Shown piece after piece: positions 1 to 7,903 of a stretch of 64,000 nucleotides of DNA. Numbering within the stretch: the first letter of the stretch is position 1; each line of letters begins with the position of its first letter. The position numbers were made by a program, and so were the translations under genes. The notes under the pieces are model-generated. The model made no database searches. It saw nothing but the letters and a program-made list of their open reading frames with translations, and had not been told where the DNA came from. The stretch comes from G025836975 sp048751585. Its GTDB lineage: Bacteria > Pseudomonadota > Gammaproteobacteria > Burkholderiales > Burkholderiaceae_B. The DNA lies in contig NZ_JAZHOB010000004.1 in NCBI RefSeq assembly GCF_048751585.1, positions 1 to 64,000 on the forward strand, given 5' to 3'.

Positions 1-817
1 AAACGAGATTATGAAGCAGTTTTTTAAGCTTGTCAAGTTGGGGTGTGTCGCGCTGGCCTCAAGACCTAAACCGCCAACCCCCTACCGAACCGCCGCTGCC
101 GCATGATCCGCTGCGCCCTAAAACCCTTTCGGGTCGCTGCAGCCAAGCCCGTAAGCTTACCACAATTTAAGGCGCCGCATCGCTGCGCTTCGCACCACCC
201 TTACCCCAACAAAAGACCGTGAAATCAAGGACTTGAACCGGGTGCGTCGCTAGGGAAAACCCTAGTGCCGTGTGCTGCGAAGAACAGAACTATAGCACCG
301 CTTTTTAGCCCGCGCAAATCGAAATCGGCCCAAAACGCCCGGCCACGTCCCTCAGGGGCCCCACCCCGCGCGCAAGGCCTTGAAATCCCACTGAAATATT
401 TTTTTAAGAAAAATGAAATAGTTTCCGCCAAACCGGGGAATCAGAGGGAAAACAATCCATATGCCCCCGCTTCAGCACGGCGAACACGCTGTTTTTCGTC
501 CCGATCTTGTTCGACACAGATCCCAAAACAGCCAATGCGAGCCGCAGATGCGACGTGATCCGTAATCTCCGCTGTCCATTCCATCGGGAAAGCCTATCCA
601 GCAACCATCCAGCCAGCGCCCACATTTATCCATCTGCCCACCTATATATATAGACATAAGGAAGCGCCCTCTATATGGAAACGGCATCCTTCATCTACAA
701 GAAAGAAAGGGAGTCTCCGTACCTATCTATATACAGAAGAGCGGCCATCCTGGCTATAAGACCATGGATCATGGCACGCAGCCTACCTACGCGCCGGGCT
801 CTGCGCCTGGTCCGGCG
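1..817. other. Intergenic region without a convincing gene
   Basis: All open frames here are short, overlap each other on both strands, and look like chance GC-rich frames. Visible structure includes a perfect 6-bp dyad with an AAAA loop at 250-265 (CTAGGGAAAACCCTAG) and AT-rich stretches around 390-425. There is also a run of TATATA-like sequence near 645-735, which could contain promoters. I see no tRNA cloverleaf and no rRNA sequence. The Lrp-family gene on the minus strand ends at 818, so part of this stretch is its downstream region. Confidence 0.6.
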
Positions 818-1294
818 CTACACGGAGATGACCGTTGTCTCTTTAATGTGCTGCAAGGTAAAGCTGGACCGCATGTCGACCACGGCGGGATGCTGCATCA
901 GCTTGTCCATGGCGAAGCGGGAAAATTCAGTCAGGTCTTTTACCTGCACTCGCAGCAAATAATCCATGTCGCCCGACATGGCGTAGCACTCCACGACCTC
1001 CGGCCAGGTCTGGACGTCGCGGGCAAAGTCGGAAACCGGCGAATGGCTGGCCCGAAATACCTTGTTGAGCCGTATGGTCACATAGGCCAGAAGCTTCAGG
1101 CCCACCTTGTCGGGATTCACCAGGGCCACATAACTGTCTATATAGCCTTCCTCCTCCAGCCGCCGGACGCGCCGCAAGCAGGGGCTGGGGGAAAGCGACA
1201 CGCGGTCGGCCAGCTCCTGATTGCTCAGGCGGCCGTTACGCTGCAATTCCATCAGAATTTGCCGGTCTGTCCGGTCCAGATCATTTTGCGCCAT
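818..1294 (-). CDS. Lrp/AsnC family transcriptional regulator
   Basis: A 158-residue protein of normal length for the Lrp/AsnC family. The N-terminal winged helix-turn-helix (about residues 5-60) contains LSNQELADRVSLSPSPCLRR, the typical Lrp recognition region. The C-terminal half (about 65-150) is the RAM / ligand-binding alpha-beta domain that in this family binds amino acids and builds octamers. It is divergent from hppD across a 150-bp AT-rich intergenic region (1295-1444). The likely role is control of tyrosine/phenylalanine catabolism, with an aromatic amino acid as effector. That role is inferred from position only; the family assignment is firm. Confidence 0.9.
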   Translation of the reverse strand: MAQNDLDRTDRQILMELQRNGRLSNQELADRVSLSPSPCLRRVRRLEEEGYIDSYVALVNPDKVGLKLLAYVTIRLNKVFRASHSPVSDFARDVQTWPEVVECYAMSGDMDYLLRVQVKDLTEFSRFAMDKLMQHPAVVDMRSSFTLQHIKETTVISV

Positions 1295-1444
1295 GAAACA
1301 CCCAAATTTATTTCAATGACGCTATTAAATTGCCGAATCAAGATAAATTCAAGCCATTTTCGCAATCGTCTGCCCGCGCTTATTTCCTACAATTTCCACA
1401 TCTAAATCGATTATTGGCCCATATCAAAATTCTGGAGCAAAGAC

Positions 1445-2557
1445 ATGAGCACCCCTTTTCAGCCCTGGGACAATCCCATGGGCACCGCCGGCTTTGAGTT
1501 CATTGAATATACGGCGCCCGATCCCGTCGCATTGGGCAAGGTATTCGAAACGCTGGGCTTCAAGGCCATCGCCCGCCATCGCAACAAGAACGTCACCCTT
1601 TACCGCCAGGGCGGCATCAATTTCCTGATCAACGCCGAACCCGATTCCTTCGCTCAGCGCTTTGCACGCCTGCATGGCCCCTCGATCTGTGCCATCGCCT
1701 TTCGTGTGGACGATGCCGCCAAGGCCTATAAGCGTGCCATCGAACTGGGAGCGTGGGGCTTCGATTCCGGCAGCGGTCCGATGGAGCTGAATATCCCCGC
1801 GATCAAGGGCATCGGCGATTCGCTGATCTATCTGGTCGACCGCTGGCACGGCAAGGCCGGCCACGGCGGCATTGGCGACATCAGCATCTATGATGTGGAT
1901 TTTGAGCCTATCGACATCGAGACGGCCCAGACCGACCTGGCGCACCGCGGGGCCGGCCTGTCCATCGTCGATCACCTGACTCATAACGTGCACAAGGGCC
2001 GCATGGCGGAATGGGCCGAGTTCTACGAGCGCCTGTTCAACTTTCGCGAGGTGCGCTATTTCGACATCGAAGGCAAAGTTACAGGCGTGAAATCCAAGGC
2101 CATGACTTCGCCTTGCGGCAACATCCGCATTCCCATCAATGAGGAAGGCACCGAGGAAAAAGGGCAGATCCAGGAATACCTGGACCTGTATCGCGGCGAA
2201 GGCATTCAGCACATTGCGTTGGCCAGCGACGATATCTATGGCACGGTCGAACAGTTGCGGGCATCCGGCCTGAAGTTTCTGGACACGCCCGATACCTATT
2301 ACGAACTGCTGGACCGCCGCCTGCCCAACCATGGCGAAGACGTGGACAGGCTGCAAAAGAACAAGATCTTGCTCGATGGCGCGGCCGAAGGCGGCTTGCT
2401 GCTGCAAATTTTCACCGAAAACCAGATCGGCCCCATCTTCTTCGAGATCATTCAGCGCAAAGGCAATGAAGGCTTCGGAGAAGGCAATTTCAAGGCCCTG
2501 TTCGAATCGATCGAGCTGGATCAAATGCGTCGCGGCGTGCTGAAAAGCGCGGAGTAA
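1445..2557 (+). CDS. hppD: 4-hydroxyphenylpyruvate dioxygenase
   Basis: Converts 4-hydroxyphenylpyruvate and O2 to homogentisate and CO2, the second step of tyrosine catabolism, in the cytoplasm. The 370-residue protein has the two-domain vicinal-oxygen-chelate fold. The Fe(II) ligands are readable as His177 (in VDHLTHNV), His256 (in QHIALASDD) and Glu334 (in FFEIIQR). The C-terminal helix that closes the active site (GNFKALFESIE) is intact. It is monocistronic as far as I can see: a GC-rich dyad follows, then a membrane protein with its own ribosome-binding site. The divergent Lrp gene upstream is the likely regulator. No homogentisate dioxygenase or fumarylacetoacetase gene is in the window. 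Confidence 0.97.
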   Translation: MSTPFQPWDNPMGTAGFEFIEYTAPDPVALGKVFETLGFKAIARHRNKNVTLYRQGGINFLINAEPDSFAQRFARLHGPSICAIAFRVDDAAKAYKRAIELGAWGFDSGSGPMELNIPAIKGIGDSLIYLVDRWHGKAGHGGIGDISIYDVDFEPIDIETAQTDLAHRGAGLSIVDHLTHNVHKGRMAEWAEFYERLFNFREVRYFDIEGKVTGVKSKAMTSPCGNIRIPINEEGTEEKGQIQEYLDLYRGEGIQHIALASDDIYGTVEQLRASGLKFLDTPDTYYELLDRRLPNHGEDVDRLQKNKILLDGAAEGGLLLQIFTENQIGPIFFEIIQRKGNEGFGEGNFKALFESIELDQMRRGVLKSAE

Positions 2558-2566
2558 AAGCCCCGG

Positions 2567-2594
2567 ACGGGCCGCCTGCCGACAGACGGCCCGT
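2567..2594 (+). terminator. GC-rich hairpin after hppD
   Basis: Perfect 8-bp arms (ACGGGCCG and CGGCCCGT) enclose a 12-base loop, starting 10 bases after the hppD stop. There is no T tract, so it may be a weak terminator or a 3'-end stabilising hairpin rather than a full intrinsic terminator. Confidence 0.4.
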
Positions 2595-2649
2595 AAGCAG
2601 ATAGAATCCCTTCTTTATGCAAAGAAACGGAAGCGGAAGGGATACATCG

Positions 2650-3615
2650 ATGCAGGCGTACATTATGGCGCTGCTACAGCGCAGCTGGCGGATGTTCGCC
2701 ACCGTGACCAAAGTCATGCTGCCGGTCATGGTAGCCGTGCAAGTGGCCGAACAGTTCGGCCTGGTGGATGGGATCGGACGGCTGATCGCGCCGGCCATGG
2801 CCTTGCTGCATCTACCGCCCGAAGCCGGCATCATCTGGGTCACCACGCTGTTTGTCGGCATATATGGCGGCCTTGCCACGCTGGCGGGTCTGGCGCATAC
2901 GCTGGATATGACGGCGGCGCAGTTCAGCGCCCTGTCCGCCATGATGCTGATAGCGCACGCCATTCCCGTGGAACAATCAATCGTCCGCCGCGCAGGGGCG
3001 GGCTTCAGCGTAACGGCCGCTTTGCGTATCGGGACCGCCATCGTCTACGGCGGCGCGGTTTCCTGGGGCTGCCACCTTACCGGTGTCCTGGCCGACCCCT
3101 TGTCCTTCGAATGGCTGCGCGGCTCGTCCTTGCTGCCCCAAGGCGGAACAACGGGCTATATCGGCTGGATACAGGCAACCGCGTTTTCCTTGATGCTGAC
3201 CTTCCTGATCATTGCCGGCCTGGTCCTGGCTCTGGATGCGATGGATCGCCTGGGCATCACCCGGCGCATTACCGCCGCCATGATGCCGCTGCTGAAAGTA
3301 TCGGGGCTGAACGCCCAGGTGGCGCCGGTTACGACCGTGGGCGTTTTGCTTGGGCTGACCTATGGCGGCGCGCTGATCATCGAGGAAGCGGAAAAGCAGA
3401 ATTTCTCGGCGCGAACGCGCTTCCTGGCCCTGGCCTGGCTGTCGTTGTCGCACTCGCTGATCGAAGACACCTTGCTTTTGGTGGCCCTGGGCGCCGATGT
3501 CTGGATCGTCCTGGCCGGCCGGGTGGCCATAACACTGGCCATTGTGGCGATTCTTGCGCGGCTTACCGATAGAGGCAGCTGGCGCAGGACCGCCGTGACC
3601 GGACAGCAGTCCTAG
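2650..3615 (+). CDS. Nucleoside-recognition (Gate) domain membrane protein
   Basis: A very hydrophobic protein of about 321 residues with roughly eight membrane spans and two repeated halves. It resembles Gate-domain proteins (SpmA/SpmB/YjiH type), a family annotated as nucleoside recognition or transport but with poorly defined function. I chose ATG 2650 over the in-frame ATG 2617 because GGAAGGG ends eight bases before 2650, and the first helix then begins close to the N-terminus (MQAYIMALLQRSW). Its stop overlaps the stop of convergent msrA. The substrate is unknown. Confidence 0.7.
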   Translation: MQAYIMALLQRSWRMFATVTKVMLPVMVAVQVAEQFGLVDGIGRLIAPAMALLHLPPEAGIIWVTTLFVGIYGGLATLAGLAHTLDMTAAQFSALSAMMLIAHAIPVEQSIVRRAGAGFSVTAALRIGTAIVYGGAVSWGCHLTGVLADPLSFEWLRGSSLLPQGGTTGYIGWIQATAFSLMLTFLIIAGLVLALDAMDRLGITRRITAAMMPLLKVSGLNAQVAPVTTVGVLLGLTYGGALIIEEAEKQNFSARTRFLALAWLSLSHSLIEDTLLLVALGADVWIVLAGRVAITLAIVAILARLTDRGSWRRTAVTGQQS

Positions 3616-4139
3616 CCTGCCAACAAAGACGCATAGCGCTTGCGGAATTTCGCCAGCTTGGGCGAGATCACTGCCTGGCAATAGCCCTGATAAGGATTGC
3701 GCAGATAGTAATCACGGTGATAGTCCTCGGCGGGCCAGAAGCGCTCCGCGCCCAGCAGGCGGGTGACCACGCGCTCGCCCGTCTCCGCTTCCACCTGGCT
3801 TATTACTTTCTGTGCAATGTCCTTTTGCCCTTCGTCCTGGCAAAAAATGGCCGATGCATATTGCGGACCGACATCGGCCCCCTGACGATCCAGCGTGGTG
3901 GGATCGTGAGTGGCGAAAAATACCTGCAGCACGGTTTCGAAGTCGATGACATCCGGGTCGAACTCGACCCGCACCACCTCGATATGGCCGGTGGTCTTGG
4001 CGCATACCTGCTCGTAGCTGGGATTATCCACATGCCCCCCGCTGTATCCCGGCTCGACCGAGATAACGCCGCGCAAGGATTGGAAGACCGATTCTGTGCA
4101 CCAGAAACAACCGCCTCCCAGAATTGCAGTTTCAGACAT
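3612..4139 (-). CDS. msrA: Peptide-methionine (S)-S-oxide reductase MsrA
   Basis: Repairs methionine S-sulfoxide in proteins using thioredoxin. The 175-residue protein has the diagnostic GGGCFWCTE motif with catalytic Cys11, and the conserved GYSGGHVDNPSYEQVC segment. A C-terminal GYCQ supplies a recycling cysteine. The frame stays open upstream to 4304, but ATG 4139 is preceded by AAAGGAG and gives the family N-terminus, so I use it. The cytochrome c gene lies upstream on the same strand with a 10-bp gap, so the two may be cotranscribed. No msrB is nearby. Confidence 0.95.
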   Translation of the reverse strand: MSETAILGGGCFWCTESVFQSLRGVISVEPGYSGGHVDNPSYEQVCAKTTGHIEVVRVEFDPDVIDFETVLQVFFATHDPTTLDRQGADVGPQYASAIFCQDEGQKDIAQKVISQVEAETGERVVTRLLGAERFWPAEDYHRDYYLRNPYQGYCQAVISPKLAKFRKRYASLLAG

Positions 4140-4149
4140 GCTGGCTCCT

Positions 4150-4497
4150 TTATTGATTGGCCGCGGCTTTGCCGTCGGCCAACGACAGTATCCAAGCCGC
4201 AAGCAGCTTGGCGTCGGTGGGACTGACTTGTGGCTGCGCGGGCATGGGCACGGCGCCCCAACGGCCGCGCCCGCCATTGCGTATGGCGCCGGCAAGATAG
4301 GCATCGGCGCCCTCTTGCCCCGCGAACCGCTGGGCGATCACAGTGAACGCCGGGCCGACCCGTTTCTTGTCGACCTGATGGCAAGCCAGACAATTGTTGG
4401 ACTTGGCCAGGTCAACGCCGGCAATCTGCCCGAAAGCCGCCGACGAAAAAGCCAGGCCAGCCAGGCAAAGCAGTGCGGGGAAAAACCTTGAATACAT
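4150..4497 (-). CDS. Periplasmic class I cytochrome c (c551/c552-like)
   Basis: A small secreted monoheme cytochrome, 115 residues. A Sec signal peptide occupies about residues 1-23. The heme site CLACH is at 36-40, with His40 as proximal ligand. Met85 in AVPMPAQ is the expected distal ligand, and the protein ends in the usual C-terminal helix (DAKLLAAWILSL). It would carry electrons in the periplasm. It sits just upstream of msrA and divergent from lgt. The particular oxidase or reductase partner cannot be told from this locus. Confidence 0.88.
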   Translation of the reverse strand: MYSRFFPALLCLAGLAFSSAAFGQIAGVDLAKSNNCLACHQVDKKRVGPAFTVIAQRFAGQEGADAYLAGAIRNGGRGRWGAVPMPAQPQVSPTDAKLLAAWILSLADGKAAANQ

Positions 4498-4604
4498 AAA
4501 CCAGACCTGCGTGTAAATGAAAAAAACAGCCGTTCGGATATCGGCTTGCCGATGCGTGCATACAGGGTATTATCGACGATATTCCATCACCAAGACATCA
4601 TCCC

Positions 4605-5402
4605 ATGCTTCACTATCCCCAAATAGACCCTGTCGCTTTGCAACTGGGCCCCGTGGCCATCCATTGGTACGGCCTGATGTATCTCATCGGCTTCGGCCTT
4701 GTCTGGCTGCTGGGCCGATGGCGCATACAGCAAGGCAAGACCGATCTGTCCATGCGCGATCTGGAAGACTTGATCTTCTATTGCGTCCTGGGGGTGGTGA
4801 TCGGCGGGCGGATGGGTTATGTGCTGTTCTACAAGCCCGGCGACTACCTTGCCCATCCCTTGGAAATTTTCTATCTATGGCAAGGCGGCATGTCCTTCCA
4901 CGGCGGCCTAATCGGTGTTATCACGGTCCTGCTGCTGTTCGCACGCAAGCGCGGCAAGTCGCTGTTCGAGATCGGGGACTTCATCGCGCCCATGATCCCG
5001 CTTGGCCTTGCCGCGGGACGGCTGGGCAATTTCATAAACGGCGAACTGTGGGGACGCCCGACGACGGTGCCATGGGGCATGGTGTTTCCACAGTCGGGCG
5101 ACGGCCTGGCCCGGCATCCATCGCAGCTTTACGAAATGGGCCTGGAAGGTTTTGTTTTATTCGCCCTGGTCTGGTGGTTTTCCAGCAAACCCCGCCCCAG
5201 CGGCCAGGTCAGCGCCGTATTCCTGATGGGCTACGGCGTATTCCGCTTTCTGGTCGAATTCACCCGCGAGCCCGACAACTTCCTGGGCCTGCTCGCGGGC
5301 GGCTTATCGATGGGGCAGTTGCTGTCGCTGCCCATGATTCTTGCGGGAGCGATTATTTTTGCGCTGAGCGCAAAAAGATCGAACCCTGGATCGACACGCT
5401 GA
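4605..5402 (+). CDS. lgt: Prolipoprotein diacylglyceryl transferase
   Basis: Inner-membrane enzyme that transfers diacylglycerol from phosphatidylglycerol to the lipobox cysteine of prolipoproteins, the first step of lipoprotein maturation. The 265-residue protein has about seven membrane spans. The Lgt signature GRLGNFINGELWGR is present, together with the upstream GRMGYVLFY and MSFHGGLIG segments that contain conserved essential residues. Substrates in this window include Pal, the glycine-zipper lipoprotein and the TAXI lipoprotein. Its 3' end overlaps the convergent SIMPL gene by 50 bp. Confidence 0.97.
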   Translation: MLHYPQIDPVALQLGPVAIHWYGLMYLIGFGLVWLLGRWRIQQGKTDLSMRDLEDLIFYCVLGVVIGGRMGYVLFYKPGDYLAHPLEIFYLWQGGMSFHGGLIGVITVLLLFARKRGKSLFEIGDFIAPMIPLGLAAGRLGNFINGELWGRPTTVPWGMVFPQSGDGLARHPSQLYEMGLEGFVLFALVWWFSSKPRPSGQVSAVFLMGYGVFRFLVEFTREPDNFLGLLAGGLSMGQLLSLPMILAGAIIFALSAKRSNPGSTR

Positions 5403-6087
5403 CTGTCTCGGTGCCGCCTTCCAGCGGCACGCTGGCCTTGTCGGCGGCCATGGCCATCATGCGCGGCGCGGCTTCGTAGCGCGCTCCCGAGCCGCCCAGG
5501 TTGACTTCTTTGATGTCGTAGCCGGCATAGCCGAAAGCATCGGCCAAGGCCTTTGCGCGGTCACGAAACGCCTGGGCAGCCTGTGCCAGCAAGGCCTCTT
5601 CCTGTTTGGCCCGAAGCCGCGGAGACACTGAAAACCTGAGGTTGGCGATGGGCATGCGATCGCTCAGGGTGGAGGCCAGCTCGGACGCGGCGGCAAAATC
5701 GGTGGACTCCAGAAGGATTTCACCACGCCCCCGCCAATTGGATATCTTTCCGTCTTTGTCATTCATGGGCCAGATGCGGTAATTGCCGCTAGTCGCCTTG
5801 ACCTTTTCATGGCCCTTGGCTTTTTTCATGACCTCTTCAAGCGTCTTGCTAAGCGCACTGGCCACCGCTGACTGCGATGCATCGCTGATTTCAGTGGCCA
5901 AGGTTATGGTGACGGTGTCCTGCGCGACCTCTGTCACGGCTTCGGCCTGTAGCTGCGCCTGCGGCCATTTTTCCTTATGCCGGCCCTCGCCGGAATCATG
6001 CGCCAAAGCGGGCGCGGCAAAGCTTGCGCCCGCCGCAGACAGGACCAGCGCTAACAGCCATTTACTATTCTGCTTGAACAGATACAT
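5353..6087 (-). CDS. SIMPL (DUF541) domain periplasmic protein
   Basis: About 244 residues with a clear signal peptide (LLALVLSAAGASFAAPALA) followed by a SIMPL domain. Typical features are VTITLATEISDASQSAVASALSK-like strands and helices and the C-terminal QAFRDRAKALADAFGY stretch. Family members are periplasmic, form oligomers, and have been linked to stress tolerance, but no reaction is established. Two starts are possible: ATG 6099, or ATG 6087, which has GGGGA about seven bases upstream and puts the signal peptide at the N-terminus. I prefer 6087. It is convergent with lgt and overlaps it. Confidence 0.8.
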   Translation of the reverse strand: MYLFKQNSKWLLALVLSAAGASFAAPALAHDSGEGRHKEKWPQAQLQAEAVTEVAQDTVTITLATEISDASQSAVASALSKTLEEVMKKAKGHEKVKATSGNYRIWPMNDKDGKISNWRGRGEILLESTDFAAASELASTLSDRMPIANLRFSVSPRLRAKQEEALLAQAAQAFRDRAKALADAFGYAGYDIKEVNLGGSGARYEAAPRMMAMAADKASVPLEGGTETVSVSIQGSIFLRSAQK

Positions 6088-6104
6088 GTTTATCCCCATA
6101 AAGG

Positions 6105-6134
6105 AAAAGCTCGTCCGAGGACGAGCTTTTTTTT
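6105..6134 (+). terminator. Strong hairpin with T tract between the SIMPL gene and 6S RNA
   Basis: AAAAGCTCGTCC pairs with GGACGAGCTTTT and is followed by more T residues (eight in all) on the plus strand. Read on the minus strand it is the same stem followed by TTTTCC, so it may also end 6S RNA transcription before the SIMPL gene. The plus-strand reading is the stronger and would end read-through from lgt. Confidence 0.75.
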
Positions 6135-6138
6135 AAAT

Positions 6139-6317
6139 TGCCCCGCCTGTGCCGTCTAGGCCGGCATCCTGGAACCGAGGGTTCAAGGTGGTCGCCTTCA
6201 GTCAAGCTTCGGGTTTTCCAAGAATGGAAAGCACACCTACTTGTCAATCCAGCAACCTGCATGCCATAAGCATTGGTTCAAGGAATGTATGGCCAAGTCA
6301 CGAACACGGCAGGGACT
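6139..6317 (-). ncRNA. ssrS: 6S RNA
   Basis: Located directly downstream of zapA, the classic ssrS position in proteobacteria, in a stretch with no real ORF. The minus-strand sequence contains CACCTTGAACCCTCGGTTC, which matches the conserved CACCTTGAACC...GGTTC 3' segment of enterobacterial 6S RNA from memory. The ends (UGCCGU near 6308 and ACGGCA near 6149) can pair to form the closing stem. The middle is a long imperfect rod, as expected for an RNA that mimics an open promoter and sequesters sigma70 RNA polymerase in stationary phase. Exact ends are approximate, read from the closing stem; the length is about 180 nt. Confidence 0.85.
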
Positions 6318-6366
6318 AACTGATGAACGCGCATTGCCTGCGCATCCGGAAAACTATCTTGCACAC

Positions 6367-6681
6367 CTACCTTTGATTTTGAGCGGCAGGTCCAACGACT
6401 TGATCGAGCAAATCGTTCATGTCATCAATTTTACGCTTGAAATCGCCCAGCGCAACATTACTGAGTGGACCATCCGGCGCGCGCATGGAAAGCAGCTCTG
6501 CGGCGATCTGTATTGCAGCCATGACGGCAATGCGTTCGTTACTGGAAACCTTTCCCGATCCTTTTACACCGAGCATGCGCTGATCCACATGGCGCACGGC
6601 AGCCAGCAATGACTCCCGTTCGGCAGGCAGGCAGGCCAGGGAATAATCGCGTCCCAATATGGACACGTCGACGCGTTCCAT
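6367..6681 (-). CDS. zapA: Cell division protein ZapA
   Basis: A 104-residue protein that binds FtsZ and promotes protofilament bundling at the division ring. The N-terminal beta-rich head has the family pattern VDVSILGRDYSLACPAE-like, with LACLPAERESLLAAVRHVDQRM. It is followed by a coiled-coil C-terminal half (ERIAVMAAIQIAAELL onward). It lies six bases after the ZapB-like gene and upstream of 6S RNA on the same strand, so the three probably form one transcription unit. Confidence 0.93.
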   Translation of the reverse strand: MERVDVSILGRDYSLACLPAERESLLAAVRHVDQRMLGVKGSGKVSSNERIAVMAAIQIAAELLSMRAPDGPLSNVALGDFKRKIDDMNDLLDQVVGPAAQNQR

Positions 6682-6687
6682 GTTGTT

Positions 6688-7092
6688 CTACTCCCGAGGA
6701 GCGCCTGGCAGGCGCATTAATATTGAATCGATCTGTTCCTTGGCCTTGTCGGCAACCTGGCGCAGACTGAATGTGTCGGCCTGGCTGGCCGCCAGGCGCT
6801 GTTTGAAAGACTCCGCCTCGGCGCGATAGCGGGCCACATCGACTTCCAGCGTGGCCTGGGCCGCCTGCGCTTCGGCCTGATGGGAATGTATCCGGGCCTC
6901 GTCAGCGGCCGCGCGTTCGATGGCGGATGAGTATTCGGCTTCGCGGCGCTGCAGTTGGTCGCGCAGGGCGTCGCGCTCCTGTTCGAGGTTCTTCAGGCGA
7001 GCCTGCAACGCAGTGCGCTCGCTTTGCAATTGGCGAGTGAACTGCACCATTTGCCCGATGCGGGCAGCGAGAGAGTCAAGATCTTGCAACAT
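6688..7092 (-). CDS. ZapB-like / TIGR02449-type coiled-coil division protein
   Basis: 134 residues, almost entirely one predicted coiled coil: heptad-rich DLDSLAARIGQMVQFTRQLQSE and LKNLEQERDALRDQL, continuing to about residue 120. No signal peptide or membrane segment is present. Short coiled-coil proteins encoded directly before zapA are annotated as ZapB-like cell division factors that interact with ZapA at the Z ring. Here the gene pair is separated by six bases. The role is inferred from composition and context, because sequence conservation in this family is low. Confidence 0.75.
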   Translation of the reverse strand: MLQDLDSLAARIGQMVQFTRQLQSERTALQARLKNLEQERDALRDQLQRREAEYSSAIERAAADEARIHSHQAEAQAAQATLEVDVARYRAEAESFKQRLAASQADTFSLRQVADKAKEQIDSILMRLPGAPRE

Positions 7093-7428
7093 GGGCGTTA
7101 TCGTAAACCATCAAGCCATCAGGTGGATAGAGAAAAGTAAAAAGCGATGATAACCTTTCACGGCTCTTTCCAATTCCTTTCAGTATTCTTTCAATTCGAC
7201 CTGTCGCAGGTCTGTCATGTCGCTGCAATATGTAATAAACGGAGAGTTCGCGGGTAAACCCTAGACAACTGAGGGGAAATCGGGGTTTTCAGCTTACCCC
7301 TCGTCCATTACCATTCCTCACCTTTTGGTAATACGAAAATGCTACGGCCCGGGCCGGTTCCAACCGCCCCCATCCATGGCATCTTTGAATTACTGGTTCC
7401 ATCATGCTGTCAGGGAGATTTCGTCAAC
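7093..7428. promoter_or_regulatory. Divergent intergenic region between the ZapB-like gene and tctBA
   Basis: A 336-bp stretch without a gene. It should hold the promoters for the zap operon (minus) and tctBA (plus). GGGTAAACCCTAG at 7252-7264 matches 12 of 13 bases of a dyad near the start of the window (253-265). An ORF open from 7339 runs into tctB, but its first 30 codons are not TctB-like. AGGGAG ahead of ATG 7429 marks the true start. Confidence 0.5.
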
Positions 7429-7890
7429 ATGCAGCTCAAAAATAAACAGGACTTCTGGTCCGGTATTATGTTCGTCGCCTTGGGCGTCGGATTTGCGTTG
7501 GGCGCAAGCAACTATTCAATGGGCACCGCCGCCCGCATGGGTCCAGGCTATTTTCCATTCTGGCTCGGCGTCCTGCTTGCGCTGCTCGGGGCCGTCGTCG
7601 CGCTTGGCGCCATGTCACCAAAAGCCGACGACGTCGAGATGGAAAAATTCGATTGGAAGATTGCCATCATCATCATCGGTTCGGTGGTTGGCTGCGGCGT
7701 CATCTTCGATTATCTGGGCGTTTACATCTCGGTCTTCCTGCTGGTCTTCATCAGCAGCATGGCCAGCCATATATTCGACTGGAGAGTGGCTGGAGCTACA
7801 GGCATTGCCCTGGTTCTCTTCACCTGGCTCGCCTTTGTAAAAGGCCTGGGCTTGATCTTCCCGCTGTGGCCTGTCTTTCTAGGCAATTAA
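7429..7890 (+). CDS. tctB: Tripartite tricarboxylate transporter small membrane subunit TctB
   Basis: 153 residues with four membrane spans. It opens with MQLKNKQDFWSGIMFVALG, and the AARMGPGYFPFWLGVLLALLG motif is typical of TctB. The protein forms the small membrane component of a secondary, cation-coupled carboxylate importer together with TctA and a periplasmic receptor. ATG 7429 is supported by AGGGAG ten bases upstream. TctA follows after 13 bp. No TctC/Bug gene lies next to it, so the receptor must be encoded elsewhere. Confidence 0.92.
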   Translation: MQLKNKQDFWSGIMFVALGVGFALGASNYSMGTAARMGPGYFPFWLGVLLALLGAVVALGAMSPKADDVEMEKFDWKIAIIIIGSVVGCGVIFDYLGVYISVFLLVFISSMASHIFDWRVAGATGIALVLFTWLAFVKGLGLIFPLWPVFLGN

Positions 7891-7903
7891 AGGAATCCCG
7901 AAA

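Noticed and set aside
180..260. Possible tRNA-like segment (ACTTGAACC near 230)
   Set aside because: No acceptor stem or anticodon arm can be folded around it.
1424..2524. 366-codon ORF on the minus strand opposite hppD
   Set aside because: It mirrors hppD exactly, has no family motif, and hppD carries all three iron ligands.
6241..6612. 123-codon plus-strand ORF over the 6S RNA and zapA end
   Set aside because: Overlaps an RNA gene and a conserved gene on the opposite strand; no recognisable protein.
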